Source: Bacteroidota bacterium (GTDB lineage: Bacteria; Bacteroidota; Bacteroidia; Cytophagales; Cyclobacteriaceae). From it: 64,000 nucleotides of DNA. A program made the translations under genes and the position numbers. The stretch is from positions 1 through 64,000 of the forward strand of contig JAJRQT010000181.1 in NCBI GenBank assembly GCA_024280115.1, read 5' to 3'. Below the pieces are notes generated by a model. That model saw only the letters and a program-made list of their open reading frames with translations. It was not told where the DNA came from and made no database searches. Below are positions 26,030 to 34,524 of the stretch, piece after piece; the stretch's first letter is position 1; each line of letters starts with the position of its first letter.

Positions 26030-26626
26030 CTATTCCAATCTTTTTTTGAGTTCAAGGAGATTTTTCTCCTGATTGGGCAACAAAACTTTCTTTCCGTAGG
26101 GAGTTTGATATTGGTGAGACTCTATAAAATCTTTACTTTTATTAAGCCAATTGTCAAATGTTAATTTTAAATCATGAAAGGTAAATTCTTTCCAGAGAAG
26201 TTCAGTTTTATCAAAAAACTTATCTGTTGATAGGTGAAAAAGATCCGCGTCACAAATGACTTTTTCTATCAAATTTTTTGGAGACTGGGGGATTTTTGTC
26301 GCTATAATGCAATTGACAACTTTATCTGTAACGGAAGAGGATATCGGCTGAGTTGCTAAATACTCCACTGCGATTTTAGCACTGACTTTTTCATGATCAT
26401 TACCACCCAGATAATATCCCGTATCATGAAACCAGGATGCAATTAAGACAATTTCTAAATCTGAATCAGAAAGATTACATTGTCTGCCAATAATCTCACA
26501 GGCTTCGACCACCTCTGTTGTATGGTCAATATTATGATAGCAAATTAATTCTGTAAAATGTTCGGCGATATATTCTGCAACATATACCCTGATTTTTTCT
26601 AAAAGTGGAGTGCTGAATTTTTTCAA
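26030..26626 (-). CDS. HD-domain metal-dependent hydrolase
   Basis: 198 residues with the HD superfamily pattern: His35 (HNIDHTTEVV), His67-Asp68 (WFHDTGYY), His78 and a later Asp in VICDADLFHLS. Such proteins are phosphohydrolases, often acting on nucleotides, and this short single-domain type resembles predicted metal-dependent HD hydrolases. Substrate unknown. It is alone on the minus strand, flanked by gaps of 583 and 232 bases. Confidence 0.88.
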   Translation of the reverse strand: MKKFSTPLLEKIRVYVAEYIAEHFTELICYHNIDHTTEVVEACEIIGRQCNLSDSDLEIVLIASWFHDTGYYLGGNDHEKVSAKIAVEYLATQPISSSVTDKVVNCIIATKIPQSPKNLIEKVICDADLFHLSTDKFFDKTELLWKEFTFHDLKLTFDNWLNKSKDFIESHQYQTPYGKKVLLPNQEKNLLELKKRLE

Positions 26627-26891
26627 TGTACCCTCTATTATGCTAAGTTCAATAAATCAAATCAAGTTAATGAACATTGTTCATTATAACGGATATCTAG
26701 AAAAATGGATTTAGATAATAGCAATTAAACTTGATTCCGCCGTTTTATGGATGTTCATATTAGGAATATTATTTGACTCTTCAATATCTTTTTAATCCTG
26801 AATGAATTAGATTGGTCTTTTTTATTTAGTAAATTCAAATTGGCAATTCACGTTTACATTGAGACATCAATTGCATAGAACGTTTTTACAA

Positions 26892-27800
26892 ATGCGAATA
26901 AATTTGAGAATTAATAACATATTTATAATAATGGGAGGAGTGTTCTTACTTGGGTTTTATGCATTTTATTTATTCAATATATATCATTGGGATTATGTTG
27001 ATTCTGTATATCAGGTAGAATTCAATGAAGATTCCTATGACCTTAAGCATCCAAAAGAAAGATGGGATTTGCCTAAAGAGCTTGTGGAAATTTCCGGGCT
27101 TTCATTCTACAGAAAAAATCAATTAGCCTGTATTCAAGACGAGGATGGAATTTTTTATACTTATGATTTGAAGAAAAAGGATATAATCAGAAAAGACCAT
27201 TTTGGTGAAAAGGGAGATTACGAAGGTATTGAGGTAATAGCGGATACTGCTTACGTATTGAAAAGTAATGGGATTGTTTATTTCTTCCATCTGGAAAAAG
27301 AAGGCATTGGGGAAGTTAGTGCAATAAAAACAGATCTTAAAAAAGGGAATGACTCAGAAGGTTTAGGGTTTTATAAAGAATTTAAAGAATTGCTCATCGC
27401 CTGTAAAGAAGACCCCGGGACTAAAAAGAATGATATTAAAAAAGGCAGATCGGTTTACAGTATAGAATTGGCGGGGGAAAAATTCAAGAAGAAACCAAAA
27501 TATATCATTGATGGGAAATCCTACAATAAAATGCTTGAGGAGAAGGGATTGAGTAAGAAAAAACATAAGCCATTTAAGCCGAGTGGAATAGCTGTTCACC
27601 CGAAAAATAAATATATATTCATCATCGCATCTGTCGGCAAAATGATGGTTATTTTAAATCCGGGAGGTGAAATTGAAAATCTCATTCCATTGGACCCGAA
27701 AATTTTCTGGCAACCAGAAGGAATTTGTTTTAGCCCCAATGGTGATTTATATATATCTTCTGAAGGACGGGGTAAAAAAGGGTACATCCTTAAATTTTAA
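26892..27800 (+). CDS. SdiA-regulated-domain (YjiK-like) protein, membrane-anchored or exported
   Basis: The ATG at 26892 is preferred over an upstream TTG at 26859, giving about 302 residues. A hydrophobic segment (about residues 8-26) precedes a propeller-like domain of the SdiA-regulated family: VEISGLSFY, GDYEGIEVIADTAYVL, SEGLGFYKEFKELLIA, then KPSGIAVHPKNKYIFI and PEGICFSPNGDLYISSEG. The function of the family is not established; repeated EG and SG turns suggest a six-bladed propeller in the periplasm. It ends 10 bases before the PhzF gene. Confidence 0.85.
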   Translation: MRINLRINNIFIIMGGVFLLGFYAFYLFNIYHWDYVDSVYQVEFNEDSYDLKHPKERWDLPKELVEISGLSFYRKNQLACIQDEDGIFYTYDLKKKDIIRKDHFGEKGDYEGIEVIADTAYVLKSNGIVYFFHLEKEGIGEVSAIKTDLKKGNDSEGLGFYKEFKELLIACKEDPGTKKNDIKKGRSVYSIELAGEKFKKKPKYIIDGKSYNKMLEEKGLSKKKHKPFKPSGIAVHPKNKYIFIIASVGKMMVILNPGGEIENLIPLDPKIFWQPEGICFSPNGDLYISSEGRGKKGYILKF

Positions 27801-27810
27801 ATTTGAATCT

Positions 27811-28584
27811 ATGAAAATCTACCAGGTCGATGCATTTACGGATCATATTTTTGGCGGGAATCCTGCTTCAATTTGCCCTTTGGATAATTGGATTTCTAAA
27901 GGCAAAATGCAACAAATCGCTATGGAAAACAATTTGTCAGAAACGGCTTTTTTTGTTCAGGAGAACGGTTTGTTTCATATCAGGTGGTTTACTCCGGAAA
28001 TGGAAATTGATCTATGCGGACATGCCACGCTTGCTTCTGCTCATGTTATTTTCAATCATATGAATCATGGAAAAGATGTCATTAATTTTCAATATGGAGG
28101 AGGTAAACTTTCAGTGAAAAAAGACCATGATTTGCTATGTATGGATTTCCCTACGGTAATTTCTGAAAAGGCAGAAATCACTGATCAGGTTGTCTTGGGA
28201 TTAGGAAAGTATCCTGAAGAAGTTTATAAAGCAAGAGACTTGCTGGCTGTTTTTAAAACCGAAAAAGAAATTTTGGAGCTTAAACCAGATTTTAGTGCAA
28301 TGATGAATATTGAACATCTTGGAGTAATTGCAACCTCCCCCGGTGATCAGGTTGATTTTGTATCCAGGTTTTTTGCTCCAAGGGCAGGGATCAACGAAGA
28401 TCCGGTTACGGGTTCTGCGCATTGCATGCTCATACCATTTTGGGCAGACCGTTTAGGAAAGAATAAGTTGGAAGCGTTGCAATTGTCAAAACGTGTGGGG
28501 AAACTTTTCTGTGAATATAAAGGAGAACGAGTGGAAATATCTGGAAAAGCAGTTACCTATTTGGAAGGAGAAATCAAAAATTGA
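27811..28584 (+). CDS. PhzF-family isomerase/epimerase
   Basis: About 257 residues from the ATG at 27811; a longer in-frame reading upstream overlaps the preceding gene and is not needed. The start IYQVDAFTDHIFGGNPA and the catalytic Glu44 in NNLSETAFF are typical of the PhzF family. So are WFTPEMEIDLCGHATLASAHV and the late GINEDPVTGSAHCML. Relatives act in phenazine synthesis, but most bacterial copies are housekeeping isomerases of unknown substrate; no phenazine genes are nearby. Confidence 0.92.
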   Translation: MKIYQVDAFTDHIFGGNPASICPLDNWISKGKMQQIAMENNLSETAFFVQENGLFHIRWFTPEMEIDLCGHATLASAHVIFNHMNHGKDVINFQYGGGKLSVKKDHDLLCMDFPTVISEKAEITDQVVLGLGKYPEEVYKARDLLAVFKTEKEILELKPDFSAMMNIEHLGVIATSPGDQVDFVSRFFAPRAGINEDPVTGSAHCMLIPFWADRLGKNKLEALQLSKRVGKLFCEYKGERVEISGKAVTYLEGEIKN

Positions 28585-28774
28585 TCTACGTTTTAGCATG
28601 GATATGGGGCCTAAATTTTTATAGATTTTAATCTGAATAATATTGGATATATCATTGGATTCTTATATTTGGATAGGCATTACATTAAAGGCCGGAGGTT
28701 TCATAGATTATGTGAAATATTATATCGCAATCTCAGCATGAGAATTATTGTATAAATAATAGAAGTTAAATCCC

Positions 28775-28782
28775 TATTTTTG
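28775..28782 (+). promoter_or_regulatory. predicted -7 element of fabI-ispE
   Basis: TATTTTTG fits TAnnTTTG 31 bases before the fabI start. A TTG lies 24 bases further up (28748-28750), longer than usual spacing. The preceding 229-base gap has no gene. Confidence 0.45.
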
Positions 28783-28813
28783 TACGCTCAAAAAAATCAA
28801 CAACAAATCAATA

Positions 28814-29653
28814 ATGGCATATAACTTATTAAAAGGGAAAAAGGGCATCATATTTGGCGCGCTTGATGAAAAATCAATTGCATGGTTGACTGCTGAAAAG
28901 GTTAGTGAAGAGGGAGGTGAGTTTGTATTAACTAACGCGCCAATCGCCATGAGGATGGGCCGAATTTATGAATTAGCTGAAAAATGTGGAAGTAAAGTGA
29001 TCCCTGCTGATGCTACATCGCTTGTGGATATAGGAAATCTCTATAAAGAAACAGAGGAAATACTCGGTGGCAAAATAGATTTTATTTTACACTCAATCGG
29101 TATGAGTCCGAATGTTAGAAAGGGTAGAGATTACGGTGATATTAATTATGAATGGTTTTTGAAAACGCTTGATGTATCAGCACTATCATTTCATAAAGTG
29201 ATGCAGGTTGCTGAAAAAATGGACGTAATGAATGAGTGGGGATCTATTATTGCGCTTTCCTATATTGCAGCACAGCGGACTTATCCGGATTATTCTGATA
29301 TGGCTCAGGCCAAGGCAGTTCTTGAATCTATTGCAAGAAGTTACGGTTATAGAATGGCAAGGGACAAGAAAGTCCGGGTAAATACTATCTCTCAATCACC
29401 GACTGTTACAACCGCGGGTACCGGAGTGACAGGATTTGATATTTTTCATAGCTTCGCGGATAAAATGTCTCCCCTTGGAAATGCTGATGCAGAATCGTGC
29501 GCGGAATATATAGTTGCGATGTTTTCAGATTTCACAAGAATGGTTACCATGCAAAATCTGATGCATGATGGTGGATTCTCAAATTCCGGAATCACCCATG
29601 AAATTGTTGATTTTTTACAGGGTCTCGAAAAAAGTTCATCCAGGGAAAAATAA
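28814..29653 (+). CDS. fabI: enoyl-[acyl-carrier-protein] reductase (NADH)
   Basis: Catalyses the last reductive step of fatty-acid elongation. 279 residues of the short-chain dehydrogenase fold. The cofactor-binding start is IIFGALDEKSIAW (residues 12-24). The active site is Tyr150, Tyr160 and Lys167 (LSYIAAQRTYPDYSDMAQAK), spaced as in FabI (Tyr-x6-Lys). It lies 3 bases before ispE, so the two are cotranscribed. Confidence 0.95.
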   Translation: MAYNLLKGKKGIIFGALDEKSIAWLTAEKVSEEGGEFVLTNAPIAMRMGRIYELAEKCGSKVIPADATSLVDIGNLYKETEEILGGKIDFILHSIGMSPNVRKGRDYGDINYEWFLKTLDVSALSFHKVMQVAEKMDVMNEWGSIIALSYIAAQRTYPDYSDMAQAKAVLESIARSYGYRMARDKKVRVNTISQSPTVTTAGTGVTGFDIFHSFADKMSPLGNADAESCAEYIVAMFSDFTRMVTMQNLMHDGGFSNSGITHEIVDFLQGLEKSSSREK

Positions 29654-29656
29654 AGG

Positions 29657-30460
29657 ATGATTGTATTTCCAAATGCCAAAATTAATCTTGGACTCAACAT
29701 TATCAATAAGAGACCGGATGGATACCATGAATTGGAAACGTGTTTTTATCCCGTTCCATGGCGCGATACACTCGAAATAGTAGAATCCGATAAAACCACT
29801 TTTAACGTTTCCGGTATTGAAATCCCGGATGATGGAGACAATATTGTTTTAAAATCGTATCGGTTACTAAAAACTACTTATAATCTTCCACCTGTTAATA
29901 TTCACCTGCACAAAGTTATTCCTATTGGCGCCGGCTTAGGAGGGGGATCGGCTGATGCGGCTTTTACCCTTACAATACTTAATGAACTTTTTTCCCTGGG
30001 CCTGGATGATAATATGCTAATAAAATATGCAGTGACACTTGGCGCAGATTGTGCTTTCTTTATAAAAAACAAGCCATTGCTGGCCACCGGAATAGGAGAG
30101 CAATTGATTGAGGTAAATATATCTCTGGAAGGTATGTTTATTTTATTGGTTTATCCGGATATCCATATTTCTACTAAAGAGGTTTTTGACCGCATTCAGC
30201 CAAATAAGCCAATTACAAGTGTCAGTCAGATTTTAACTGGCAAAGAAATCTCTGAATGGAAGGCTATCCTGGTAAATGATTTTGAGAAATCGCTCTTTGG
30301 AAAATATCCAATTCTCCAGAAGCTTAAGGCGCATTTGTATGATTCCGGAGCCATTTATTCCTCTATGTCCGGATCAGGATCTTGTATGTATGGAGTTTTT
30401 GAAGAAGATCCTAAATTAAATTTTCCCGTAGAGTATAAAACCTGGTTTGGCAGGCTTTAG
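29657..30460 (+). CDS. ispE: 4-diphosphocytidyl-2-C-methyl-D-erythritol kinase
   Basis: GHMP-family kinase of the non-mevalonate isoprenoid pathway, phosphorylating the 2-hydroxyl of CDP-methylerythritol. 267 residues. Motifs: FPNAKINLGLNIINKRPDGYHE at the start, the phosphate-binding PIGAGLGGGSADAAF, and SGSGSCMYGVF near the C-terminus. It follows fabI by 3 bases and converges on the minus-strand fusion gene; a small CCAGG/CCTGG hairpin lies in the 31-base gap. Confidence 0.96.
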   Translation: MIVFPNAKINLGLNIINKRPDGYHELETCFYPVPWRDTLEIVESDKTTFNVSGIEIPDDGDNIVLKSYRLLKTTYNLPPVNIHLHKVIPIGAGLGGGSADAAFTLTILNELFSLGLDDNMLIKYAVTLGADCAFFIKNKPLLATGIGEQLIEVNISLEGMFILLVYPDIHISTKEVFDRIQPNKPITSVSQILTGKEISEWKAILVNDFEKSLFGKYPILQKLKAHLYDSGAIYSSMSGSGSCMYGVFEEDPKLNFPVEYKTWFGRL

Positions 30461-30491
30461 ACGGTTTGACTTTACCAGGAAACCCTGGATT

Positions 30492-31841
30492 CTACAATTG
30501 GTTAAGTTCTTTTATACTTCTGTATTCAAATTCAAAATCAATTTCAAAGGTATCGACAAACTTTTGTTTCATTGCTTTCTTTAATTGATCCACATCATGT
30601 GAATAAAATAAAAAAGCACCGCCACCACCTGCTCCACATAGTTTTCCTCCAAGGGCGCCTTTGTCTTTAGCATAAGAATACATTTCATCCAGTTTGGGGG
30701 TGGTGGATGAAGCAGCGAGTAGTTTTTGGGCATTCCAATTGCGGCTGATGATATTCGCGCATTCATCAAATTGTTCATTTGCAAGTGACTGGGCAAAATC
30801 ATATCCGCATGAGACCAGCTCAGAAATGGCTTTCTGACCATTGGGACTTTTATAGTTTTTATAAACTTCTTCTACTGCTACCTGTGCATTTCTTGATTCA
30901 CTGGTATGGAGTAAAAGTAGTTTTGACCTGAATTTTTCAAGTGTTTCCTGGGGGATATCAATATCTAATGGCTTTGCATAGTTGTCGCCAAATTCAAAAC
31001 AATGAAAGCCACCATACACAATAGAATATTGATCCTGACGGCCAATGAACCATTGAAGATCCTGATTTTCCAGGTTGAACAGATCTTCACCAATGTTCGC
31101 CAAAGTCTTCGGTTCGGCATTGTATGTTTTTGAATTAAGCATTTCGAGAAGCTTTGCAGCAGTGGATGTGCTTAGGCCACTACCCCTGGGATATCCTGAG
31201 AAATTAAATTTCCCAGCTTTGTACTCCACCAATGGCCTGATTGCTACGTTGGAAACATACCCTTTTTTCCCATTCATAATATAAGGTACGTCTGCCCATC
31301 CTCCTGCAAAATCAATTCGTAGGGGTGCTTTTAAACTGTAATTTATTTTATTAATAATATTTGATGTGGAGGTTGGCATTAATTCCTCAGGGACATCCCT
31401 GGTTACAAATTCAATTTTTACTCCCAATTCATCACAAAGGGCTTTCTTTGGTTTTATCGAAGAGTCATCATCATTGACAATAAATATTTCCGGCCTCAAT
31501 TCAGTCAGCACATTTTTGAAATCTATTTTACCCTCCCCAATTTCATCATCATTCAATACGGTGTAATTCACATCCTCCATTGCAGCGACAAGGTATGCGC
31601 GGTTATTTTCAGGATTGACAGGTCTTCCAGGACCTTTTAGCTGCCTGAGAGTTTCATCTTTTCCCACACCAACAACTAAAATATCTCCATAACTTTTACA
31701 TTGATTAAAAAAAACCGCATGGCCCGATTGCAAAATATCATAGCAACCAGTGCAAAAAACTATGGTTTTATCTTTATGCTGTTTCCTGATATCCTGAAGC
31801 TGTTCCTGCGTTATTACCTTGTTTTTAATATTTTCAAACAT
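30492..31841 (-). CDS. fusion of RfaE2-like nucleotidyltransferase and GHMP sugar kinase
   Basis: 449 residues with two enzyme domains. Residues about 1-165 are a cytidylyltransferase-like domain (VFCTGCYDILQSGH, then GPGRPVNPENNRAYLVAAME and TSTSNIINKI). Residues about 170-449 are a GHMP kinase (APLRIDFAGGWADVP, then PRGSGLSTSTAAK and LCGAGGGGAFLF), closest in look to fucokinase or heptose 7-phosphate kinase types. The HxGH catalytic motif reads QSGH (38-41). The pair would phosphorylate a sugar and activate it as a nucleotide sugar, perhaps for surface glycans. The exact sugar is unknown. Confidence 0.85.
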   Translation of the reverse strand: MFENIKNKVITQEQLQDIRKQHKDKTIVFCTGCYDILQSGHAVFFNQCKSYGDILVVGVGKDETLRQLKGPGRPVNPENNRAYLVAAMEDVNYTVLNDDEIGEGKIDFKNVLTELRPEIFIVNDDDSSIKPKKALCDELGVKIEFVTRDVPEELMPTSTSNIINKINYSLKAPLRIDFAGGWADVPYIMNGKKGYVSNVAIRPLVEYKAGKFNFSGYPRGSGLSTSTAAKLLEMLNSKTYNAEPKTLANIGEDLFNLENQDLQWFIGRQDQYSIVYGGFHCFEFGDNYAKPLDIDIPQETLEKFRSKLLLLHTSESRNAQVAVEEVYKNYKSPNGQKAISELVSCGYDFAQSLANEQFDECANIISRNWNAQKLLAASSTTPKLDEMYSYAKDKGALGGKLCGAGGGGAFLFYSHDVDQLKKAMKQKFVDTFEIDFEFEYRSIKELNQL

Positions 31842-31865
31842 GTTTCTGAGGGTTAAAAAATTCCA

Positions 31866-32723
31866 TTATATTTTATCGAGAACTTTGCTGATGATCGAAT
31901 CTATGATTTCATATGGATTTTTTGAAAAAGTTCCTTTTGTTCTATTTCCTAATATCGCATTTATACTCATTGCCTGATGACCTAACATCTTTGCAAAAGC
32001 GTAAAGCATCGAGGTTTCCATCTCAAAATTGGTTAATCTGAATCCATCGTGGTTGAATTGTGTGATCTGATTCAGTAATTCCGGATTTTTAACATCTATC
32101 CTAAGTTGTCTTCCCTGGGGGGCGTAAAATCCTGGCGAAGTCAATGTATTGCCATGAATGAAATCTCTTCCTAATTTTTCTTTTAGTATTTCCGATCCTT
32201 CTACAACGTAAGGGGAAAACGGGAACCTGAGAACATCCTGGAGCTTTAGCCCAATTTCAATTTCAAAATCTGAATGGTCCAAATCGTAATACAACATCAA
32301 ATTATCCATGCCTATGCCATATTCTGATAGCACTTGGGCACCCACTTCAAGATCTTCATGAATAGCTCCCGAAGTTCCTATACGAATGATATTAAAGCTT
32401 TTCTTTTTATCTTTTGGAGTTCGATTTATTAGATCAATATTGAATAGGGCATCTAACTCTATCATAGCAATTTCGATGTTATCAACGCCCATTCCTGTGC
32501 TCATGACAGTAATGTGTTTGCCCTTGTAGGTGCCAGTATGCGTGATAAATTCACGCTTGCTCATTTCGAATTCAATATCGTCAAAATGTTTACTTACGCG
32601 AAATACACGTTCCGGATCTCCAACAATTATTATATTTTCCGCAACGTTTTCTGGTTTAAGATTCAAATGATAAACACTTCCATCATTATTTAATATTAAG
32701 TCTGCTTCGGAAAAGATTGTCAT
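31866..32723 (-). CDS. nucleoside phosphorylase (uridine phosphorylase-like)
   Basis: 285 residues of the PNP/UDP phosphorylase family, cleaving nucleosides with phosphate for salvage. Motifs: IVGDPERV near residue 31, IRIGTSGAIHEDLEVGA for phosphate binding, and FRLTNFEMETSMLYAFAKML for the ribose. The match to uridine phosphorylase is better than to purine enzymes but substrate is not certain. It lies 24 bases before the fusion gene (minus strand) and may share its transcript. Confidence 0.88.
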   Translation of the reverse strand: MTIFSEADLILNNDGSVYHLNLKPENVAENIIIVGDPERVFRVSKHFDDIEFEMSKREFITHTGTYKGKHITVMSTGMGVDNIEIAMIELDALFNIDLINRTPKDKKKSFNIIRIGTSGAIHEDLEVGAQVLSEYGIGMDNLMLYYDLDHSDFEIEIGLKLQDVLRFPFSPYVVEGSEILKEKLGRDFIHGNTLTSPGFYAPQGRQLRIDVKNPELLNQITQFNHDGFRLTNFEMETSMLYAFAKMLGHQAMSINAILGNRTKGTFSKNPYEIIDSIISKVLDKI

Positions 32724-32778
32724 GTCTGTAAAAAACTGGATATGATATAGATTCTATATGTAACTTAATATGTAAAAA

Positions 32779-33726
32779 TCATTTTCTATTTATACCACGA
32801 TATGGATTGTATCCGTTTAGTGTCTTTGGATAATTTCCACTACCATCATAAACCCTTTTATTGGGGTGTTCCTTGCATTTTACAGAGCAGGCACCATCCA
32901 TTTCTTCAGCACACTTATCACATATCGGCACATGTTTGTTGCATTCCGGATTGGAGCAATTCACCATCCGGTCACAATCTGTACCGCAAATATGGCAAGA
33001 ACTTATGACAGTTGGATTAACTTTATTGACATCAACTAAAATGCGATTGTCAAAAACGTAGCATTTACCTTCAAAGTCTTCTCCATTTTCTTCTGTTCCA
33101 TATTTAATAATTCCCCCGTGGAGCTGATAAACATTTTTAAAGCCCTGCTCCAATAAATATGCGCTGGCTTTTTCACACTTAATTCCTCCAGTGCAGTAGG
33201 TTATTATTTTTTTATCAGTGTACTTTTTAAGCTCCTTGACTTTTCCTGGGAAATCTCTGAAATTATCAATATCAAAAGATATGGCATTTTTGAATTTACC
33301 GACATTATGCTCATAATTGGAGCGTACATCAACGATTACAACATCATCGTCATCTATCACCTTTCTGAAATCAGAAGGTTCAATATATTTCCCGGTTTTT
33401 ACTGAAGGATCAATATGCTTCAAACCTGAGTAAACAATTTCATCTTTTACCCGAACATTTAGTTTCCGAAAGGCATGGGTTTCACTAGGTTCTATTTTAA
33501 ATTCAGTATGAGAAAACCTTGAATCTGCCTGCAAATCTTCCATATATTTTTTACAGTCTTCTTTTTTCCCGGAAATTGTGCCATTAATGCCTTCTTCGGC
33601 TATTATAATTCTACCTCTAAGATTATTTTTAATACAGTAAAAATGATGTTTTTCCCGGAAGACCTCAGGATTTTCGATTTTAGTATAGCAATAATAAAGT
33701 AAGATTAAGTAATCTTTCATCTGCAT
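32779..33726 (-). CDS. trhO: tRNA uridine(34) hydroxylase, rhodanese type
   Basis: Makes 5-hydroxyuridine at the wobble position of certain tRNAs in an oxygen-dependent reaction. A longer frame begins at 33798, but the ATG at 33726 (or 33720) matches the family start (MKDYLILLYYCYTKI) and avoids overlap with the upstream gene. Rhodanese domain in the middle, with active-site Cys in YCTGGIKCEKAS and the DVRSNYEHNVGKF segment; a Cys-rich C-terminus (CHICGTDCDRMVNC) may bind zinc. About 315 residues. Confidence 0.93.
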   Translation of the reverse strand: MQMKDYLILLYYCYTKIENPEVFREKHHFYCIKNNLRGRIIIAEEGINGTISGKKEDCKKYMEDLQADSRFSHTEFKIEPSETHAFRKLNVRVKDEIVYSGLKHIDPSVKTGKYIEPSDFRKVIDDDDVVIVDVRSNYEHNVGKFKNAISFDIDNFRDFPGKVKELKKYTDKKIITYCTGGIKCEKASAYLLEQGFKNVYQLHGGIIKYGTEENGEDFEGKCYVFDNRILVDVNKVNPTVISSCHICGTDCDRMVNCSNPECNKHVPICDKCAEEMDGACSVKCKEHPNKRVYDGSGNYPKTLNGYNPYRGINRK

Positions 33727-33757
33727 AATATTTAGTTCATGGTCTTTGGTTAATATT

Positions 33758-34393
33758 TCACTTAATTGATTTGGCCGGGTTCCCGAATAACGTTTCATTT
33801 TGTTTTACATCGGCAATTACCACAGAGCCAGCGCCAATTCTGGCTCCTTCTCCTATTGTAATTCCACTGACAACAGTTACACCGCTCCCGATAAATGCTC
33901 CATGACCAATACGGGCACCCGAATTAATAATACTCCCTGAACCAACCTGAACGAAATCACCTATTTTAACTACGTAATCAATAATAGATCCGGAATGCAA
34001 TATGCAATGATTGCCAATATCGGAATATGACCCAATAACAACTCCCTGGTTGATGAACGTGCCATGATGAAGTACAGCAGAATTGGCAATTTTTGCTGAA
34101 TCATGGATGGCATTTACAGGCATGGTCTTTTGATCTTTTCTTACCTTTTTGATGACATTTGCCTTCCAAGCATTATCATCAGAAGCTATAAATACATCAC
34201 AATCTTCCCCAATTATATTCAGAAATTCCTCATCGTCAATACTACCGAGCACTGTGGTATCTTCAATCTGCTGATCGTGGAGTTTTTTATCATCATCCAG
34301 AAATCCATAAACGATGACATCATTACTTTTAAAAATCTCAAAAACGGCTTTTCCAAGATCTGTTGCACAAATAATTATAACTGGCTTATTCAT
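33758..34393 (-). CDS. NeuD/PglD-type sugar O- or N-acyltransferase
   Basis: 211 residues. The N-terminal domain (1 to about 90) has a Rossmann-like start (VIIICATDLGKAVFEIF). The rest is a left-handed beta-helix of hexapeptide repeats (such as IANSAVLHHGTFINQGVVIG, then IGHGAFIGSGVTVVSG), with the active His expected in the HHGT turn. Such enzymes acetylate sialic acid-like or UDP-amino sugars for surface glycans. A sugar kinase/nucleotidyltransferase fusion lies 2 kb downstream on the same strand, which fits a glycan role. Confidence 0.9.
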   Translation of the reverse strand: MNKPVIIICATDLGKAVFEIFKSNDVIVYGFLDDDKKLHDQQIEDTTVLGSIDDEEFLNIIGEDCDVFIASDDNAWKANVIKKVRKDQKTMPVNAIHDSAKIANSAVLHHGTFINQGVVIGSYSDIGNHCILHSGSIIDYVVKIGDFVQVGSGSIINSGARIGHGAFIGSGVTVVSGITIGEGARIGAGSVVIADVKQNETLFGNPAKSIK

Positions 34394-34412
34394 ATATTTT
34401 TATAATTGACCG

Positions 34413-34443
34413 CAAAAATAAAATTAAGAATTGTATTCGGCAA
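34413..34443 (-). promoter_or_regulatory. predicted promoter of the neuD-like gene
   Basis: On the minus strand TTG (34443-34441), 20 bases, TATTTTTG (34420-34413), ending 20 bases before the start codon. Fits the Bacteroidota pattern. Confidence 0.55.
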
Positions 34444-34477
34444 TTTGCGCCGTAAGAATTCAAATAAAACTGAATAT

Positions 34478-34503
34478 AAAAAAAGCGGGCACTAACCCGC
34501 TTT
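34478..34503 (-). terminator. intrinsic terminator of the pyrophosphatase gene
   Basis: On the minus strand AAAGCGGG, a six-base loop and CCCGCTTT (34503-34482) form an 8-bp perfect stem followed by a run of seven T (complement of 34478-34484). It lies about 22 bases after the gene stop. Confidence 0.88.
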
Positions 34504-34524
34504 ATGAATAATTAATAAAAATCG

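Noticed and set aside
26859-26891. TTG start for the SdiA-regulated-like protein
   Set aside because: The ATG at 26892 gives a more normal signal-anchor without an odd basic prefix.
27667-27810. Upstream extension of the PhzF frame
   Set aside because: It overlaps the end of the preceding gene in another frame, and the ATG at 27811 gives the exact family start.
33721-33798. Longer reading of trhO overlapping the neuD-like gene
   Set aside because: The extra N-terminal residues do not fit the family, and the internal ATG at 33726 or 33720 removes the overlap.
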